In this document: positions 1 through 7,563 of the stretch, one piece after another
Position numbering within the stretch: the stretch's first letter is position 1
Layout of the letters: every line of letters begins with the position of its first letter
NCBI GenBank assembly: GCA_002455655.1
Contig: DKLF01000045.1
Coordinates: 1-11,985, forward strand
Length of the DNA: 11,985 nt
Direction of reading: 5' to 3'
Source of the DNA: Oscillibacter sp. UBA6647
Lineage (GTDB): Bacteria > Bacillota > Clostridia > Oscillospirales > Oscillospiraceae
Position numbers and translations under genes: made by a program
The notes under the pieces: generated by a model
The model's database searches: none
Seen by the model: the letters and a program-made list of their open reading frames with translations, nothing else
Told to the model about the DNA's origin: nothing

Positions 1-1194
1 ATTTCCCCCTCTCTTCCCCGTGATAATCAGTCGGTTATTAAATTGGATGGTCTTTTTATTGTTCCAGGTTTCGTCGATGTGCATGTACATCTTCGGGAGC
101 CTGGTTTTTCTTATAAAGAGACGATTTCTTCCGGAACGGCGGCGGCCGCCGCAGGGGGCTATACCGCCGTGTGCCCCATGCCGAACCTGAAACCGGTCCC
201 CGACAGCTTGGAAACGCTTCAGCCGGAGCTTGCTATGATCGCCCGGGACGCAAAGGTGCATGTTTATCCATACGGGGCCGTCACCGCCGGGGAGCAGGGG
301 GTATTTCTTGCCGACATGGAGGGCATGGCCCCCCACGTCATCGGCTTTTCCGACGATGGGCGAGGCGTACAGTCCGACGAGATGATGCGCACCGCCATGA
401 ACACTGCCAAGGCGCTGAACCGGCCCATTGTGGCCCACTGCGAGGTGGACGGATTGCTGATCCCCGGCGGCTGCATTCACGACGGGGCCTTTGCAAAGGC
501 CCACGGATTGCCCGGCATCTCGTCGGAAAGCGAGTGGCGGCAGGTGGAGCGGGACATTGGGCTGGTCCGGAAAACCGGGTGCCAATATCACGTCTGCCAT
601 ATTTCCACCAAGGAGAGCGTGGATCTCATTCGCCGGGCAAAGGCCGAGGGCCTGCCCGTCACCTGTGAGACGGGACCTCATTATCTGGTGCTGTGCGAGG
701 ACGATTTGCAGGACGAGGGCCGGTTTAAAATGAATCCGCCCCTGCGCTCTGCCCGGGACCGGGACGCGCTTTTGGAGGGTCTTTTGGACGGGACCATCGA
801 CTGCATCGCAACCGACCACGCCCCCCACTCCGCTGAAGAAAAATCCAAAGGCCTGCGCCGCAGCGCCTTTGGCATTGTAGGGCTGGAAACGGCATTCCCC
901 GTGTTGTACACTCAGCTTGTCCGCACGGGGCTTGTTTCTCTTGAACTGCTGGTGGACCGTCTGTGCCTTCGCCCCCGGCGAATTTTCGGCTTGAGCGGCG
1001 GGGAAATCGCCCCCGGCGCGCCCGCCGACCTGACGGTGCTGGACCTGAACCGCCCCCACCGCATCGACAGCCACGCGTTCCGCTCTCTGGGCCGGGCCAC
1101 CCCCTTCGACGGGTGGCTGGCGTCCGCCGCCGTGGCGGCTACCGTCTGTGACGGGGAGCTGGTCTACACTGATTTTCAACGGGAGGACGTATGA
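1..1194 (+). CDS. pyrC: Dihydroorotase, 5' end cut by the window
   Basis: This gene encodes the cytosolic zinc enzyme that cyclises N-carbamoyl-aspartate to dihydroorotate, the third step of UMP synthesis. The frame is open from base 1, so the N-terminus lies outside the window; 397 residues are visible. A TTG at 43 is in frame but has no ribosome site, and the family normally has about 40 residues before the first metal motif, so it is not the real start. Visible class I motifs are the HxH metal pair in VDVHVHLREPG (codons at 82-90), FSDDG, VAHCE, HVCHIST and ATDHAPH, which supply the histidine and aspartate ligands expected of the amidohydrolase fold. The stop overlaps the pyrK start by 4 bases (ATGA), pointing to translational coupling. 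The first ~125 bases are visibly less GC-rich than the rest. Identity is certain; only the start is missing. Confidence 0.95.
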   Translation: MSPSLPRDNQSVIKLDGLFIVPGFVDVHVHLREPGFSYKETISSGTAAAAAGGYTAVCPMPNLKPVPDSLETLQPELAMIARDAKVHVYPYGAVTAGEQGVFLADMEGMAPHVIGFSDDGRGVQSDEMMRTAMNTAKALNRPIVAHCEVDGLLIPGGCIHDGAFAKAHGLPGISSESEWRQVERDIGLVRKTGCQYHVCHISTKESVDLIRRAKAEGLPVTCETGPHYLVLCEDDLQDEGRFKMNPPLRSARDRDALLEGLLDGTIDCIATDHAPHSAEEKSKGLRRSAFGIVGLETAFPVLYTQLVRTGLVSLELLVDRLCLRPRRIFGLSGGEIAPGAPADLTVLDLNRPHRIDSHAFRSLGRATPFDGWLASAAVAATVCDGELVYTDFQREDV

Positions 1195-1928
1195 AACAAT
1201 CTCTCTTTACCGTGGAGCATACCCGCCAACTCACCGACGACACCTATGAAATGGTCCTCTCCGGGGACACCTCGGACATCACTGCACCGGGGCAGTTTGT
1301 AAACATAGCCCTGCCGGGAAAATCCCTGCGCCGCCCCATCTCCGTGGCCAACTGGGGCCAGGGCGCGCTGCTTCTGTTGATTCGTGTGGTGGGCGACGGG
1401 ACCCGGGAGTTGGTGCGCTCCGTCCCCGGCACGGAGTTGGACACTCTTTCGGGCCTTGGCAACGGATTTGACCTCGAGAACTGCCCAAACAATCCCATTC
1501 TCATCGGCGGCGGCGTGGGCGCGGCCCCGCTGTTCGGCCTTGCGGGACGGCTGCTGGAACAGGGAATCAACCCCACGGTCGCTCTGGGTTTTCGCACCGG
1601 GAAGGACGCGTTTTACCTCAAAGAATTTGCGGGCCTCGGCTGCCGCCTTTTCATCTCTACGGAAGACGGAAGTCTTGGCACAAAGGGCTTTGTCACCGAT
1701 CTCACTCGCACAGCAGCGGATTGCACCACCGCCTTTGTCTGCGGTCCCACGCCGATGCTGAAGGCCGTCTGGTCCCTGCCGGGGCTGACGGACGGGCAGT
1801 ATAGCTTTGAAGCCCGGATGGCCTGTGGCTTTGGCGCGTGCATGGGCTGCACCATCGAGACGGCGAACGGCCCTCGCCGGGTCTGCAAAGAAGGCCCCGT
1901 GTTCCGAAAGGAGGAGCTGGTATGGTAG
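1191..1928 (+). CDS. pyrK: Dihydroorotate dehydrogenase B, electron transfer subunit
   Basis: PyrK (245 aa) is the FAD and [2Fe-2S] subunit that passes electrons from PyrD to NAD+ in the class 1B dihydroorotate dehydrogenase heterotetramer. The order of parts matches the ferredoxin-reductase family: an N-terminal FAD barrel with the RRPISV motif (residues 47-52), a nucleotide-binding glycine-rich turn GGGVGAAPL (106-114), and a C-terminal iron-sulfur site with Cys212, Cys217, Cys220 and Cys232 (CX4CX2CX11C). The length is typical. The ATG overlaps the pyrC stop, with GGGAGG at 1181-1186 as ribosome site. Its position directly before pyrD is what the two-subunit enzyme predicts. The C-terminal end overlaps the pyrD start. 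Confidence 0.96.
   Translation: MKQSLFTVEHTRQLTDDTYEMVLSGDTSDITAPGQFVNIALPGKSLRRPISVANWGQGALLLLIRVVGDGTRELVRSVPGTELDTLSGLGNGFDLENCPNNPILIGGGVGAAPLFGLAGRLLEQGINPTVALGFRTGKDAFYLKEFAGLGCRLFISTEDGSLGTKGFVTDLTRTAADCTTAFVCGPTPMLKAVWSLPGLTDGQYSFEARMACGFGACMGCTIETANGPRRVCKEGPVFRKEELVW
1907..1914 (+). promoter_or_regulatory. Ribosome binding site that fixes the pyrD start
   Basis: AAAGGAGG lies 7 bases before the ATG at 1922. It selects that ATG over an in-frame ATG at 1838, which would add 28 residues inside pyrK that do not fit the PyrD family N-terminus. Confidence 0.85.
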
Positions 1929-2839
1929 ATTTACGTGTAAAACTGGGAAACGTGGCGCTGAAAAACCCCGTCATCCCCGCCTCCGGCACCTTTGGGTACG
2001 GACGGGAATTTGCCGAAGTTTACGACTTGAATATTTTGGGCAGTTTTTCCTTTAAAGGCACCACTGCCAGTCCCCGCTTTGGAAACCCTCAGCCCCGCAT
2101 TGCGGAGACGGCAAGCGGAATGCTCAACGCCGTGGGATTGCAAAATCCGGGCATCGATGCGGTTTTGGCGGAGGAGCTTCCCCACATCTCAAAAATCTTT
2201 CAAGGCCCGGTCATCGCCAACATCGGCGGGGGAACCATGGAGGAATACGCGGAGAACTGCCGGAAATTAAACAATTGCCCACAGGTCGCTATCATTGAGG
2301 TGAATGTCTCCTGTCCCAACGTCCATGCGGGGGGCAAAAACTTTGCCTCCGACCCTGTCGCCGCCGCAGAGGTGACGGCGGCGGTAAAAGCCGCCACGGA
2401 CAAGCCGGTATTCATCAAGCTCTCCCCCAACGTGACGGACATTGCCCAAATTGCCCGGGCCTGTGCTGACGCCGGGGCGGACGGCCTGTGTCTCATCAAC
2501 ACCCTGCTTGGTATGCGCATCAACCTGCACACAAAGCGTCCACTGCTTGCAAACCGCACCGGGGGCCTGTCCGGTCCCGCCGTGTTTCCGGTGGCGCTGC
2601 GGATGGTGTGGGACGTGTACGAGGCCACGAACCTACCCATCATCGGCTGCGGCGGGGTAAGCTCCGCCGAGGACGTGTGCGAAATGCTGCTGGCGGGAGC
2701 TTCCGCCGTGGAAATTGGCGCGGCAAACCTGAAAAATCCTAGCGTCTGCAAAACGATTGTTGAAAAACTGCCCGCCGTGTGCGAGCGGCTGGGCGTGACG
2801 GAAATCTCACTCTTGACAGGAGGCGCACATCATGCATAA
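1922..2839 (+). CDS. pyrD: Dihydroorotate dehydrogenase B, catalytic subunit
   Basis: This FMN enzyme (305 aa) oxidises dihydroorotate to orotate and hands electrons to PyrK. It is the class 1B form: the active-site base is a cysteine, Cys131 in VNVSCPNV. Other visible elements are the N-terminal KNPVIPASGTFGYG segment, FKGTT around residues 44-48, NAVGLQNPG, and the C-terminal flavin-phosphate segments GCGGVSS and EIGAAN. The length is normal for the family (~300-311). The start at 1922 is set by AAAGGAGG at 1907-1914 and by the family-like MVDLRVKLGN beginning. The gene overlaps the end of pyrK by 7 bases and the pyrF start by 8 bases, so PyrK, PyrD and PyrF are probably made by coupled translation. 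Confidence 0.96.
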   Translation: MVDLRVKLGNVALKNPVIPASGTFGYGREFAEVYDLNILGSFSFKGTTASPRFGNPQPRIAETASGMLNAVGLQNPGIDAVLAEELPHISKIFQGPVIANIGGGTMEEYAENCRKLNNCPQVAIIEVNVSCPNVHAGGKNFASDPVAAAEVTAAVKAATDKPVFIKLSPNVTDIAQIARACADAGADGLCLINTLLGMRINLHTKRPLLANRTGGLSGPAVFPVALRMVWDVYEATNLPIIGCGGVSSAEDVCEMLLAGASAVEIGAANLKNPSVCKTIVEKLPAVCERLGVTEISLLTGGAHHA

Positions 2840-3536
2840 GGACATTATTATCGCTTTGGACTTTCCTTCTGGCGCGGAGGCTCTGGCATTTCTGGACCGT
2901 TTTCCCGCCGGGGAGAAGCCCTATGTAAAAATCGGCATGGAGCTGTTTTACGCCGAAGGGCCGGACATGGTCCGCGAAATCAAGGACCGGGGCCACAAAA
3001 TCTTTCTGGACTTGAAGCTCCACGACATTCCCAACACGGTGAAGCGGGCCATGGGGGTTCTCAGCCGTCTGGATGTGGACATGGTGAACCTCCACGCCGC
3101 CGGCGCGTCGGAGATGATGCGCGCCGCGCTGGAGGGGCTTACCCGCCCGGACGGGACCCGGCCTTTGCTGATTGCCGTGACCCAGCTCACCTCCACCGAC
3201 CCCAGAACGCTGAAAAACGAGCTGTTGATTGACCTCCCCATGGAGGAAACCGTCCTTTCCTACGCCAAAAATGCCGCCGCGTCCGGCCTTGACGGCGTGG
3301 TGTGTTCCCCGCTGGAAGCAGCAGGCGTAAAATCCGCCTGCTGCGAAAGTTTCCTCACCGTCACGCCCGGCGTCCGCTTCGCGGACGGGGACGCGGGGGA
3401 CCAGAAGCGCGTCATGACCCCGGCGCGGGCGGGAACAAGCGGCTGCGATTATCTGGTGATGGGCCGTCCCATCACGCAGGCGGAGGACCCCGTGGCGGCT
3501 TACCGCCGCGCGGTGCAGGAGTTTCTGGGAGACTAA
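2832..3536 (+). CDS. pyrF: Orotidine 5'-phosphate decarboxylase
   Basis: PyrF (234 aa) decarboxylates OMP to UMP, the last step of the pathway, in the cytosol. It belongs to the short bacterial (group 1) family of TIM-barrel enzymes. The catalytic signature DLKLHDIPNT is at residues 60-69 and supplies Asp60, Lys62 and Asp65. The first-strand ALDF (Asp10) and YVKIG (Lys33), and the phosphate-gripping C-terminal parts VTPGVR and YLVMGRPIT, are also present. The ATG lies inside the last codons of pyrD, and AGGAGG at 2818-2823 gives an 8-base spacing. The length is typical and no key residue is missing. A 51-base AT-rich gap, the first real gap in the operon, separates it from pyrE. Confidence 0.96.
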   Translation: MHKDIIIALDFPSGAEALAFLDRFPAGEKPYVKIGMELFYAEGPDMVREIKDRGHKIFLDLKLHDIPNTVKRAMGVLSRLDVDMVNLHAAGASEMMRAALEGLTRPDGTRPLLIAVTQLTSTDPRTLKNELLIDLPMEETVLSYAKNAAASGLDGVVCSPLEAAGVKSACCESFLTVTPGVRFADGDAGDQKRVMTPARAGTSGCDYLVMGRPITQAEDPVAAYRRAVQEFLGD

Positions 3537-3545
3537 CCACGTTTT

Positions 3546-3574
3546 TTGTCAGCATTTACCCATTAAATTATAAG
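3546..3574 (+). promoter_or_regulatory. Possible internal promoter before pyrE
   Basis: TTGTCA (3546-3551), a 17-base spacer and TATAAG (3569-3574) each differ by one base from the sigma-70 consensus. Predicted transcripts would start near 3581, after the main pyrE ribosome site (AAGGAG, 3572-3577), so function is doubtful unless the GAAGGA at 3581-3586 and the second ATG at 3594 are used. Confidence 0.3.
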
Positions 3575-3587
3575 GAGACTGAAGGAT

Positions 3588-4226
3588 ATGAATATGGAAC
3601 ATGAGATTGCCCACGATCTTTTATCCATCGGCGCGGTGTTTCTGCGGCCCGACGATCCGTTTACATGGGCCAGCGGGATCCGCAGCCCCATCTACTGCGA
3701 CAATCGCCTGACCCTCACCGCACCGGCGGTGCGCACCCATGTGGAGGAGGGTCTTGCTTCCTTGATTCGGGAGCGGTTTGGCGAGGTCGAGGTGCTGATG
3801 GGCACCTCCACCGCCGGGATTGCCCACGCCGCCATTGTGGGCCATCTCATGGACCTGCCCATGGGCTACGTCCGCTCCGGCCACAAGGACCACGGCCGAG
3901 GCAACCAGATTGAGGGCAAGCTAGAAAAAGGCGCGAAGGTCGTGGTGGTGGAGGACCTGATTTCCACCGGGGGAAGCTGTATTGAGGTGGTAGACGTTCT
4001 GCGGGAAGCCGGGGCGCAGGTGCTGGGCATCGCTTCCATCTTCACCTATGGCCTTCAAAAGGGCCTTGACCGGCTGGCATCTGCCGATGTGGCAAACTTC
4101 AGCCTGAGCAATTTTGACGCGGTATGTGAGGTGGCGGCGCAGGAGGGAAAAATCAAGCCCGAGGACATCCGCCGCCTGAAGCAGTTCCGCGCCAACCCCG
4201 GCGACGAGAGCTGGATGACAGTCTAA
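3588..4226 (+). CDS. pyrE: Orotate phosphoribosyltransferase
   Basis: PyrE (212 aa) transfers phosphoribose from PRPP to orotate to make OMP, the step just before PyrF. The type I phosphoribosyltransferase PRPP-binding motif VVVVEDLISTGGS is at residues 118-130, with the two acidic residues and the STGGS phosphate loop. The flexible catalytic loop KDHGRGNQ (100-107) and the N-terminal orotate-site segment FTWASGIRSPIYCDNR (25-40) are intact. The start is the ATG at 3588 with AAGGAG at 3572-3577; a second ATG two codons on (3594) has its own GAAGGA and would give nearly the same protein. pyrE follows pyrF on the same strand after a short gap. Confidence 0.95.
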   Translation: MNMEHEIAHDLLSIGAVFLRPDDPFTWASGIRSPIYCDNRLTLTAPAVRTHVEEGLASLIRERFGEVEVLMGTSTAGIAHAAIVGHLMDLPMGYVRSGHKDHGRGNQIEGKLEKGAKVVVVEDLISTGGSCIEVVDVLREAGAQVLGIASIFTYGLQKGLDRLASADVANFSLSNFDAVCEVAAQEGKIKPEDIRRLKQFRANPGDESWMTV

Positions 4227-4260
4227 TCCCCTTTGCGGTACACAGGAAAGGAGCATCTCC

Positions 4261-5187
4261 ATGTCAAACCGAAACCTTATCGACATCACCGACCTGACCC
4301 CCGCCGAAATTGACGGCCTAATCGCCACGGCGGAGGACATGATTGACCATCCCGGAAAATATCAGGACCTCTGTGCCCATAAACAGCTTGCCACGTTGTT
4401 TTTCGAGCCCTCCACCCGCACGCGGCTGAGCTTTGAATCCGCCATGCTGGCCCTTGGCGGCAGCGTTCTGGGCTTTTCCGAAGCGTCGTCCTCCTCCACC
4501 GCCAAGGGCGAAACCGTGACCGACACCGTCCGTACCGTAAGCTGCTATGCCGACATCATCGCCATGCGCCACCCCAAGGAGGGCGCACCCTTCGCCGCCG
4601 CACAGCGGGCAGAGGTTCCCATTATCAACGCCGGAGACGGCGGCCACAACCACCCCACCCAAACCCTGACAGACCTTCTGACCATCCATCGGGAAAAGGG
4701 ACGGCTGAACGATTTTACCATCGGTTTCTGCGGCGACCTAAAGTTTGGGCGCACGGTCCACTCTCTTGTGAACGCGCTCGCGCGGCAAAGCGGCATCCAG
4801 TTTGTGTTTATCTCTCCGGAGGAGCTGAAGCTGCCGGGCTACCTGAAGGAAAACGTGCTGGAAAAGCAGGGCCTTGCTTATCGGGAAACAGACTCGCTGG
4901 AGGATGCCATTCCAGACCTTGACATCCTGTACATGACCCGGGTACAAAAGGAGCGGTTTTTCAACGAGGCCGACTATATCCGCCTGAAAGACACTTACGT
5001 TCTTGATCCGGAGAAGCTGGTTCCTGCAAAGAAGGATTTGTGTATCCTCCACCCCCTGCCCCGGGTGAATGAAATTGCCGTGGCAGTGGACGACGACCCC
5101 CGGGCCTGCTATTTCGGGCAGGTGAGAAACGGAAAGTTTATCCGTATGGCCCTGATTCTTTTGCTTCTGGGCCTGTGCGCAGAATGA
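4261..5187 (+). CDS. pyrB: Aspartate carbamoyltransferase, catalytic chain
   Basis: PyrB (308 aa) condenses carbamoyl phosphate and aspartate to carbamoyl-aspartate, the committed step, and forms the catalytic trimers of ATCase. Carbamoyl-phosphate residues are in FFEPSTRTRLSFES (STRTR at 51-55), with SSSTAKGE around 77-84 giving the Lys that reaches into the neighbouring subunit, and HPTQTLTDLL beginning at residue 131. The C-terminal aspartate-binding domain has GDLKFGRTVHSL and the HPLPRVNEI segment. The length is that of the class B enzyme that pairs with PyrI. AAAGGAG at 4247-4253 precedes the ATG by 7 bases. Its TGA abuts the ribosome site of pyrI, so the two chains are probably made in balance. 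Confidence 0.96.
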   Translation: MSNRNLIDITDLTPAEIDGLIATAEDMIDHPGKYQDLCAHKQLATLFFEPSTRTRLSFESAMLALGGSVLGFSEASSSSTAKGETVTDTVRTVSCYADIIAMRHPKEGAPFAAAQRAEVPIINAGDGGHNHPTQTLTDLLTIHREKGRLNDFTIGFCGDLKFGRTVHSLVNALARQSGIQFVFISPEELKLPGYLKENVLEKQGLAYRETDSLEDAIPDLDILYMTRVQKERFFNEADYIRLKDTYVLDPEKLVPAKKDLCILHPLPRVNEIAVAVDDDPRACYFGQVRNGKFIRMALILLLLGLCAE

Positions 5188-5194
5188 AGGAGGG
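5187..5194 (+). promoter_or_regulatory. Ribosome binding site that fixes the pyrI GTG start
   Basis: AAGGAGGG lies 7 bases before GTG at 5202. It overlaps the last base of the pyrB stop. Upstream in-frame candidates (GTG 5175, ATG 5184) overlap pyrB or this site and have no Shine-Dalgarno of their own. Confidence 0.85.
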
Positions 5195-5201
5195 TTTGCC
5201 A

Positions 5202-5627
5202 GTGAATATCGACAGCATTCAAAACGGCGTGGTGCTGGACCACATTCAGGCCGGAAAATCTATGGACATTTACAAGTACCTGCATCTGAACCTGTTGGAC
5301 TGCTCCGTGGCCATTATCAAAAACGTCCGCAGCGGGCGGATGGGAAAAAAGGACATTATTAAAATCGACTCTCCCATGGAAGTGGATTTGGACGTGCTGG
5401 GCTACATAGACTCCAACATCACCGTCAACGTCATTCGGGACGGGGTGCGGGTTGCGAAAAAGCATCTGGAGCTTCCCGCGCGGCTCACAAATATCATCCA
5501 CTGCAAAAATCCCCGGTGCATCACGGCAGAGGAACCGCAGTTGGACTCCATCTTCCTTTTGAGCGACCGGGAAAAGCACGTGTACCGCTGCGCCTATTGC
5601 GACGCGGAGAAAAAGCGGAAGTTTTAA
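5202..5627 (+). CDS. pyrI: Aspartate carbamoyltransferase, regulatory chain
   Basis: PyrI (141 aa) is the non-catalytic ATCase chain that binds nucleotide effectors in its N-terminal domain and clamps PyrB trimers through a C-terminal zinc domain. The zinc site is complete: Cys pair in HCKNPRC and Cys pair in YRCAYC, the CX4C...CX2C pattern of the family. The N-terminal part (IQNGVVLDHIQAGK) is the usual allosteric-domain beginning. The start is a GTG set by the ribosome site at 5187-5194. Its presence predicts allosteric control of the first step here in addition to any control of transcription. The length matches the family. Confidence 0.95.
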   Translation: MNIDSIQNGVVLDHIQAGKSMDIYKYLHLNLLDCSVAIIKNVRSGRMGKKDIIKIDSPMEVDLDVLGYIDSNITVNVIRDGVRVAKKHLELPARLTNIIHCKNPRCITAEEPQLDSIFLLSDREKHVYRCAYCDAEKKRKF

Positions 5628-5662
5628 AACAATTTTACGCAAAAGAGGAGGGAGTACCGCTG

Positions 5663-6387
5663 ATGGAACGGCAGTCTGACACAGCCTTGGCAGAAAACCC
5701 AGAAGCGTTTTCCCCTCCGTGGGGCGACATTTTAGATGCGCCTGACGCGCCCATTCCCGACTTGGGGGAGCGGTCTTTCTCCGAGAATTGTGCGGAGTAC
5801 GCTTTGGATGAGTGTCCGGAGTACACTCAAAAAGAGTATCCGGAATGCGTCCCAGAGGAATGTTTGGAGGAAGATTCCTCCCCATCGACGGACGCTCCGG
5901 GGGCGGACGGCCAACCGCCCGACGCAGCAAGCAGTTCCGCCCCGCACCTGACGCCCCGGCTGGCCGTGGGCCTGATTCTGCTGCAAAGCCTGTTTTTTGG
6001 CTTTGGGGACCCCATCTCCAAAAACGCGTTCAGCGTGGTGCCGGTGTTTACCCTGCTTTTTGTGCGGTATCTGCTGGCGCTGCTTACGCTTTTTGTGTTT
6101 TCCGGGAGACGGATTGCGGAAGGACTGCGCCGCTGCCGTGTCCGGGACTGGATTGGTTCGGCCCTGTGCATTGCCTTGGCAAGCGTGGTGGGCAATGTGG
6201 CCATTACCCTTCCGCAGCCACCAGTGTGGCGTTTCTCCGGTCCCTTTCCACGGTGATGACGGCGCTGTTCTCCTTTCTTCTTTTGGGAGAGCGGCTTAGT
6301 CCCGCAGGGCTGCTGGGGGCGGGCGTCATTGTCGCCTGCGTGGCCACCGAGAGCCTCCTCCCCGAGGATGGGCCTTGCAATCCATAA
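5663..6387 (+). pseudogene. Broken half-length EamA/DMT transporter gene
   Basis: The frame from ATG 5663 (ribosome site in the AGAGGAGGGAG run at 5644-5654) encodes an acidic, soluble stretch of about 95 residues and then membrane helices of the EamA drug/metabolite transporter type, beginning LAVGLILLQSLFFGFGDPIS. That frame runs into non-family sequence after NVAITL and stops at 6256. The family sequence resumes in the frame one base back (AATSVAFLRSLSTVMTA, then FLLLGERLSPAG) and stops at 6387. A one-base loss near 6208-6216 explains this; adding a base there would give ITL-x-AATSV. Even repaired, the protein would be about 241 residues with one EamA domain, where most members have two. 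It could be a sequencing error in a genuine half-size transporter, but frameshift plus missing half favours decay. It sits 35 bases after pyrI as the last gene of the pyr run; its substrate is unknown. Confidence 0.75.
5789..5884 (+). repeat. Degenerate 24-base tandem repeat (8-residue units)
   Basis: Four consecutive 24-base units in the soluble N-terminal part of the broken transporter gene encode CAEYALDE, CPEYTQKE, YPECVPEE and CLEEDSSP (residues 43-74). Units 1 to 3 share the C/Y-x-E-Y/C pattern and end in Glu; the fourth is degraded. They are acidic and rich in Cys, Tyr and Pro. No known motif is recognised. Confidence 0.6.
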
Positions 6388-6403
6388 TCAAATGCGTTAG
6401 AAT
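6375..6403 (+). promoter_or_regulatory. Sigma-70-like promoter for the second transporter gene
   Basis: TTGCAA (6375-6380), a 17-base spacer and TAGAAT (6398-6403). The -35 lies within the last codons of the broken transporter. Transcription would start near 6410, three or four bases before the hairpin at 6414. Confidence 0.5.
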
Positions 6404-6413
6404 CGAAGATACC

Positions 6414-6449
6414 GCGCGGCTTCCCGCAACAACGGGAAGCCGCGCTTTT
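6414..6449 (+). terminator. Hairpin ending the pyr region
   Basis: A perfect 13-base-pair stem (GCGCGGCTTCCCG with CGGGAAGCCGCGC) closes a CAACAA loop and is followed by TTTT. The T-run is short, so termination may be partial. It also falls at the expected 5' end of the next transcript. Confidence 0.75.
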
Positions 6450-6501
6450 CAGGTTCCTCAGCGCGACCACGCCGGGGCTCCATGTATTGAGAGGTACTTT
6501 C

Positions 6502-7536
6502 ATGACGGAAAAGCAACGCGCCCTGCGGGGCACTCTATGCTCCGCATTCGGCGGCGTTTTCTGGGGCGTTTCCGGCGCCTGCGGGCAATATCTGTTTGAA
6601 ACCTTTGGTGTGCCGCCTATCTGGCTGGTGTGCGTGCGGACGCTGATGGGCGGCGGAATCCTGACGTTGCTGATCCTACCTAAATACGGGCGGGATCTGC
6701 TGGCGCTGGTCCGCCAGCCCAGGGAGCTTGCAAAGCTGGCAGTCTTCGGCCTGTTTGGCCTGCTGATGTGCCAGTATGCGTACCTGACTGCCATCGGGTA
6801 CAGCAATGCGGGCACCACCACGGTGCTGCAAACCCTGAGCCTTGTGCTGGTCATGCTCATCACCTGCGCCCATACCCGGACGCTGCCCAGCCGCATCCAA
6901 ATTGCGGCTCTGCTGCTGGCGCTGGCAGGAACCTTCATTCTGGCCACCGGCGGCAACCCCGGGCAGATGTCTCTTTCCGTGCGGGGGCTTTTCTGGGGCC
7001 TGCTCACCGCTGTGGCGGCGACGACTTACACTCTGCTTCCCCGTGTGCTGGTGCGGCGCTGGGGGCAGTTGATGGTTACCGGCGCGGGTATGGTGATTGG
7101 CGGCGTGTTCATCAATCTCGCAGCCCGGAGCTGGCGCTATTCCGTGAATCTGCCTTGGCAGGGCTGGCTGGCGGTGGCTGGCGCGGTGATTTTGGGTTCC
7201 ACTTTGGCGTTCCCCATGTTTATGCAGGGCATTTCCGACATCGGGCCGGTGAAGTCCTCCATGCTGGCAGCCACAGAGCCGGTGTCTGCCACGGTCTGCT
7301 CTGCCCTGTGGCTGCGCACGACTTTTTCTCCCGCGGACCTAATCGGCTTTCTCCTAATTCTCGCCACCATCTTCCTGCTGGCACGGGAAGACAAAGCGGC
7401 GGGCCGCTCCCCGACCGACAACGTGGAAGCCCCCTCTCCCGAAGCCGGCACGGCGGAAAAGGCCCCCGCCGGAGCCGACGGAAGCGGCACACATGAGGCC
7501 CTTCCGGCACGCGTTGGGCAAAAGCAGGACCTGTAA
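6502..7536 (+). CDS. EamA/DMT-family transporter, intact
   Basis: This is an inner-membrane protein of 344 residues in the drug/metabolite transporter superfamily. Ten hydrophobic segments can be read, roughly at residues 12-32, 40-60, 78-98, 104-124, 131-150, 161-180, 189-208, 221-241, 254-271 and 277-294, making two EamA repeats. The EP of ATEPVSATV near residue 260 is the usual end-of-domain signature of the second repeat. About 50 hydrophilic residues follow, rich in Ala, Pro, Gly and Glu, which is longer than usual. The ATG at 6502 has GAGAGG 7 bases upstream; a TTG at 6487 is in frame but overlaps that site. The substrate cannot be read from sequence. It is only distantly like the broken transporter upstream, so this is not a split copy. 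greA follows after 27 bases, probably on the same transcript. Confidence 0.9.
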   Translation: MTEKQRALRGTLCSAFGGVFWGVSGACGQYLFETFGVPPIWLVCVRTLMGGGILTLLILPKYGRDLLALVRQPRELAKLAVFGLFGLLMCQYAYLTAIGYSNAGTTTVLQTLSLVLVMLITCAHTRTLPSRIQIAALLLALAGTFILATGGNPGQMSLSVRGLFWGLLTAVAATTYTLLPRVLVRRWGQLMVTGAGMVIGGVFINLAARSWRYSVNLPWQGWLAVAGAVILGSTLAFPMFMQGISDIGPVKSSMLAATEPVSATVCSALWLRTTFSPADLIGFLLILATIFLLAREDKAAGRSPTDNVEAPSPEAGTAEKAPAGADGSGTHEALPARVGQKQDL

Positions 7537-7563
7537 CCTGAAAATCACGCTTGGGAGGGTTTT

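Noticed and set aside
43..45. TTG as the start of pyrC
   Set aside because: The frame is open to base 1, there is no ribosome site, and the family needs residues before the HxH motif.
1838..1921. Longer pyrD starting inside pyrK
   Set aside because: The strong AAAGGAGG before 1922 and the family N-terminus fit the shorter form.
5109..5930. A 273-codon minus-strand open frame opposite pyrB, pyrI and the broken transporter
   Set aside because: It has no recognisable motif and is opposite intact conserved genes; it is explained by the GC-rich codon pattern.
6200..6220. Programmed ribosomal frameshift in the EamA gene
   Set aside because: No slippery heptamer or suitable downstream pseudoknot is evident, and the product would still lack half the transporter.
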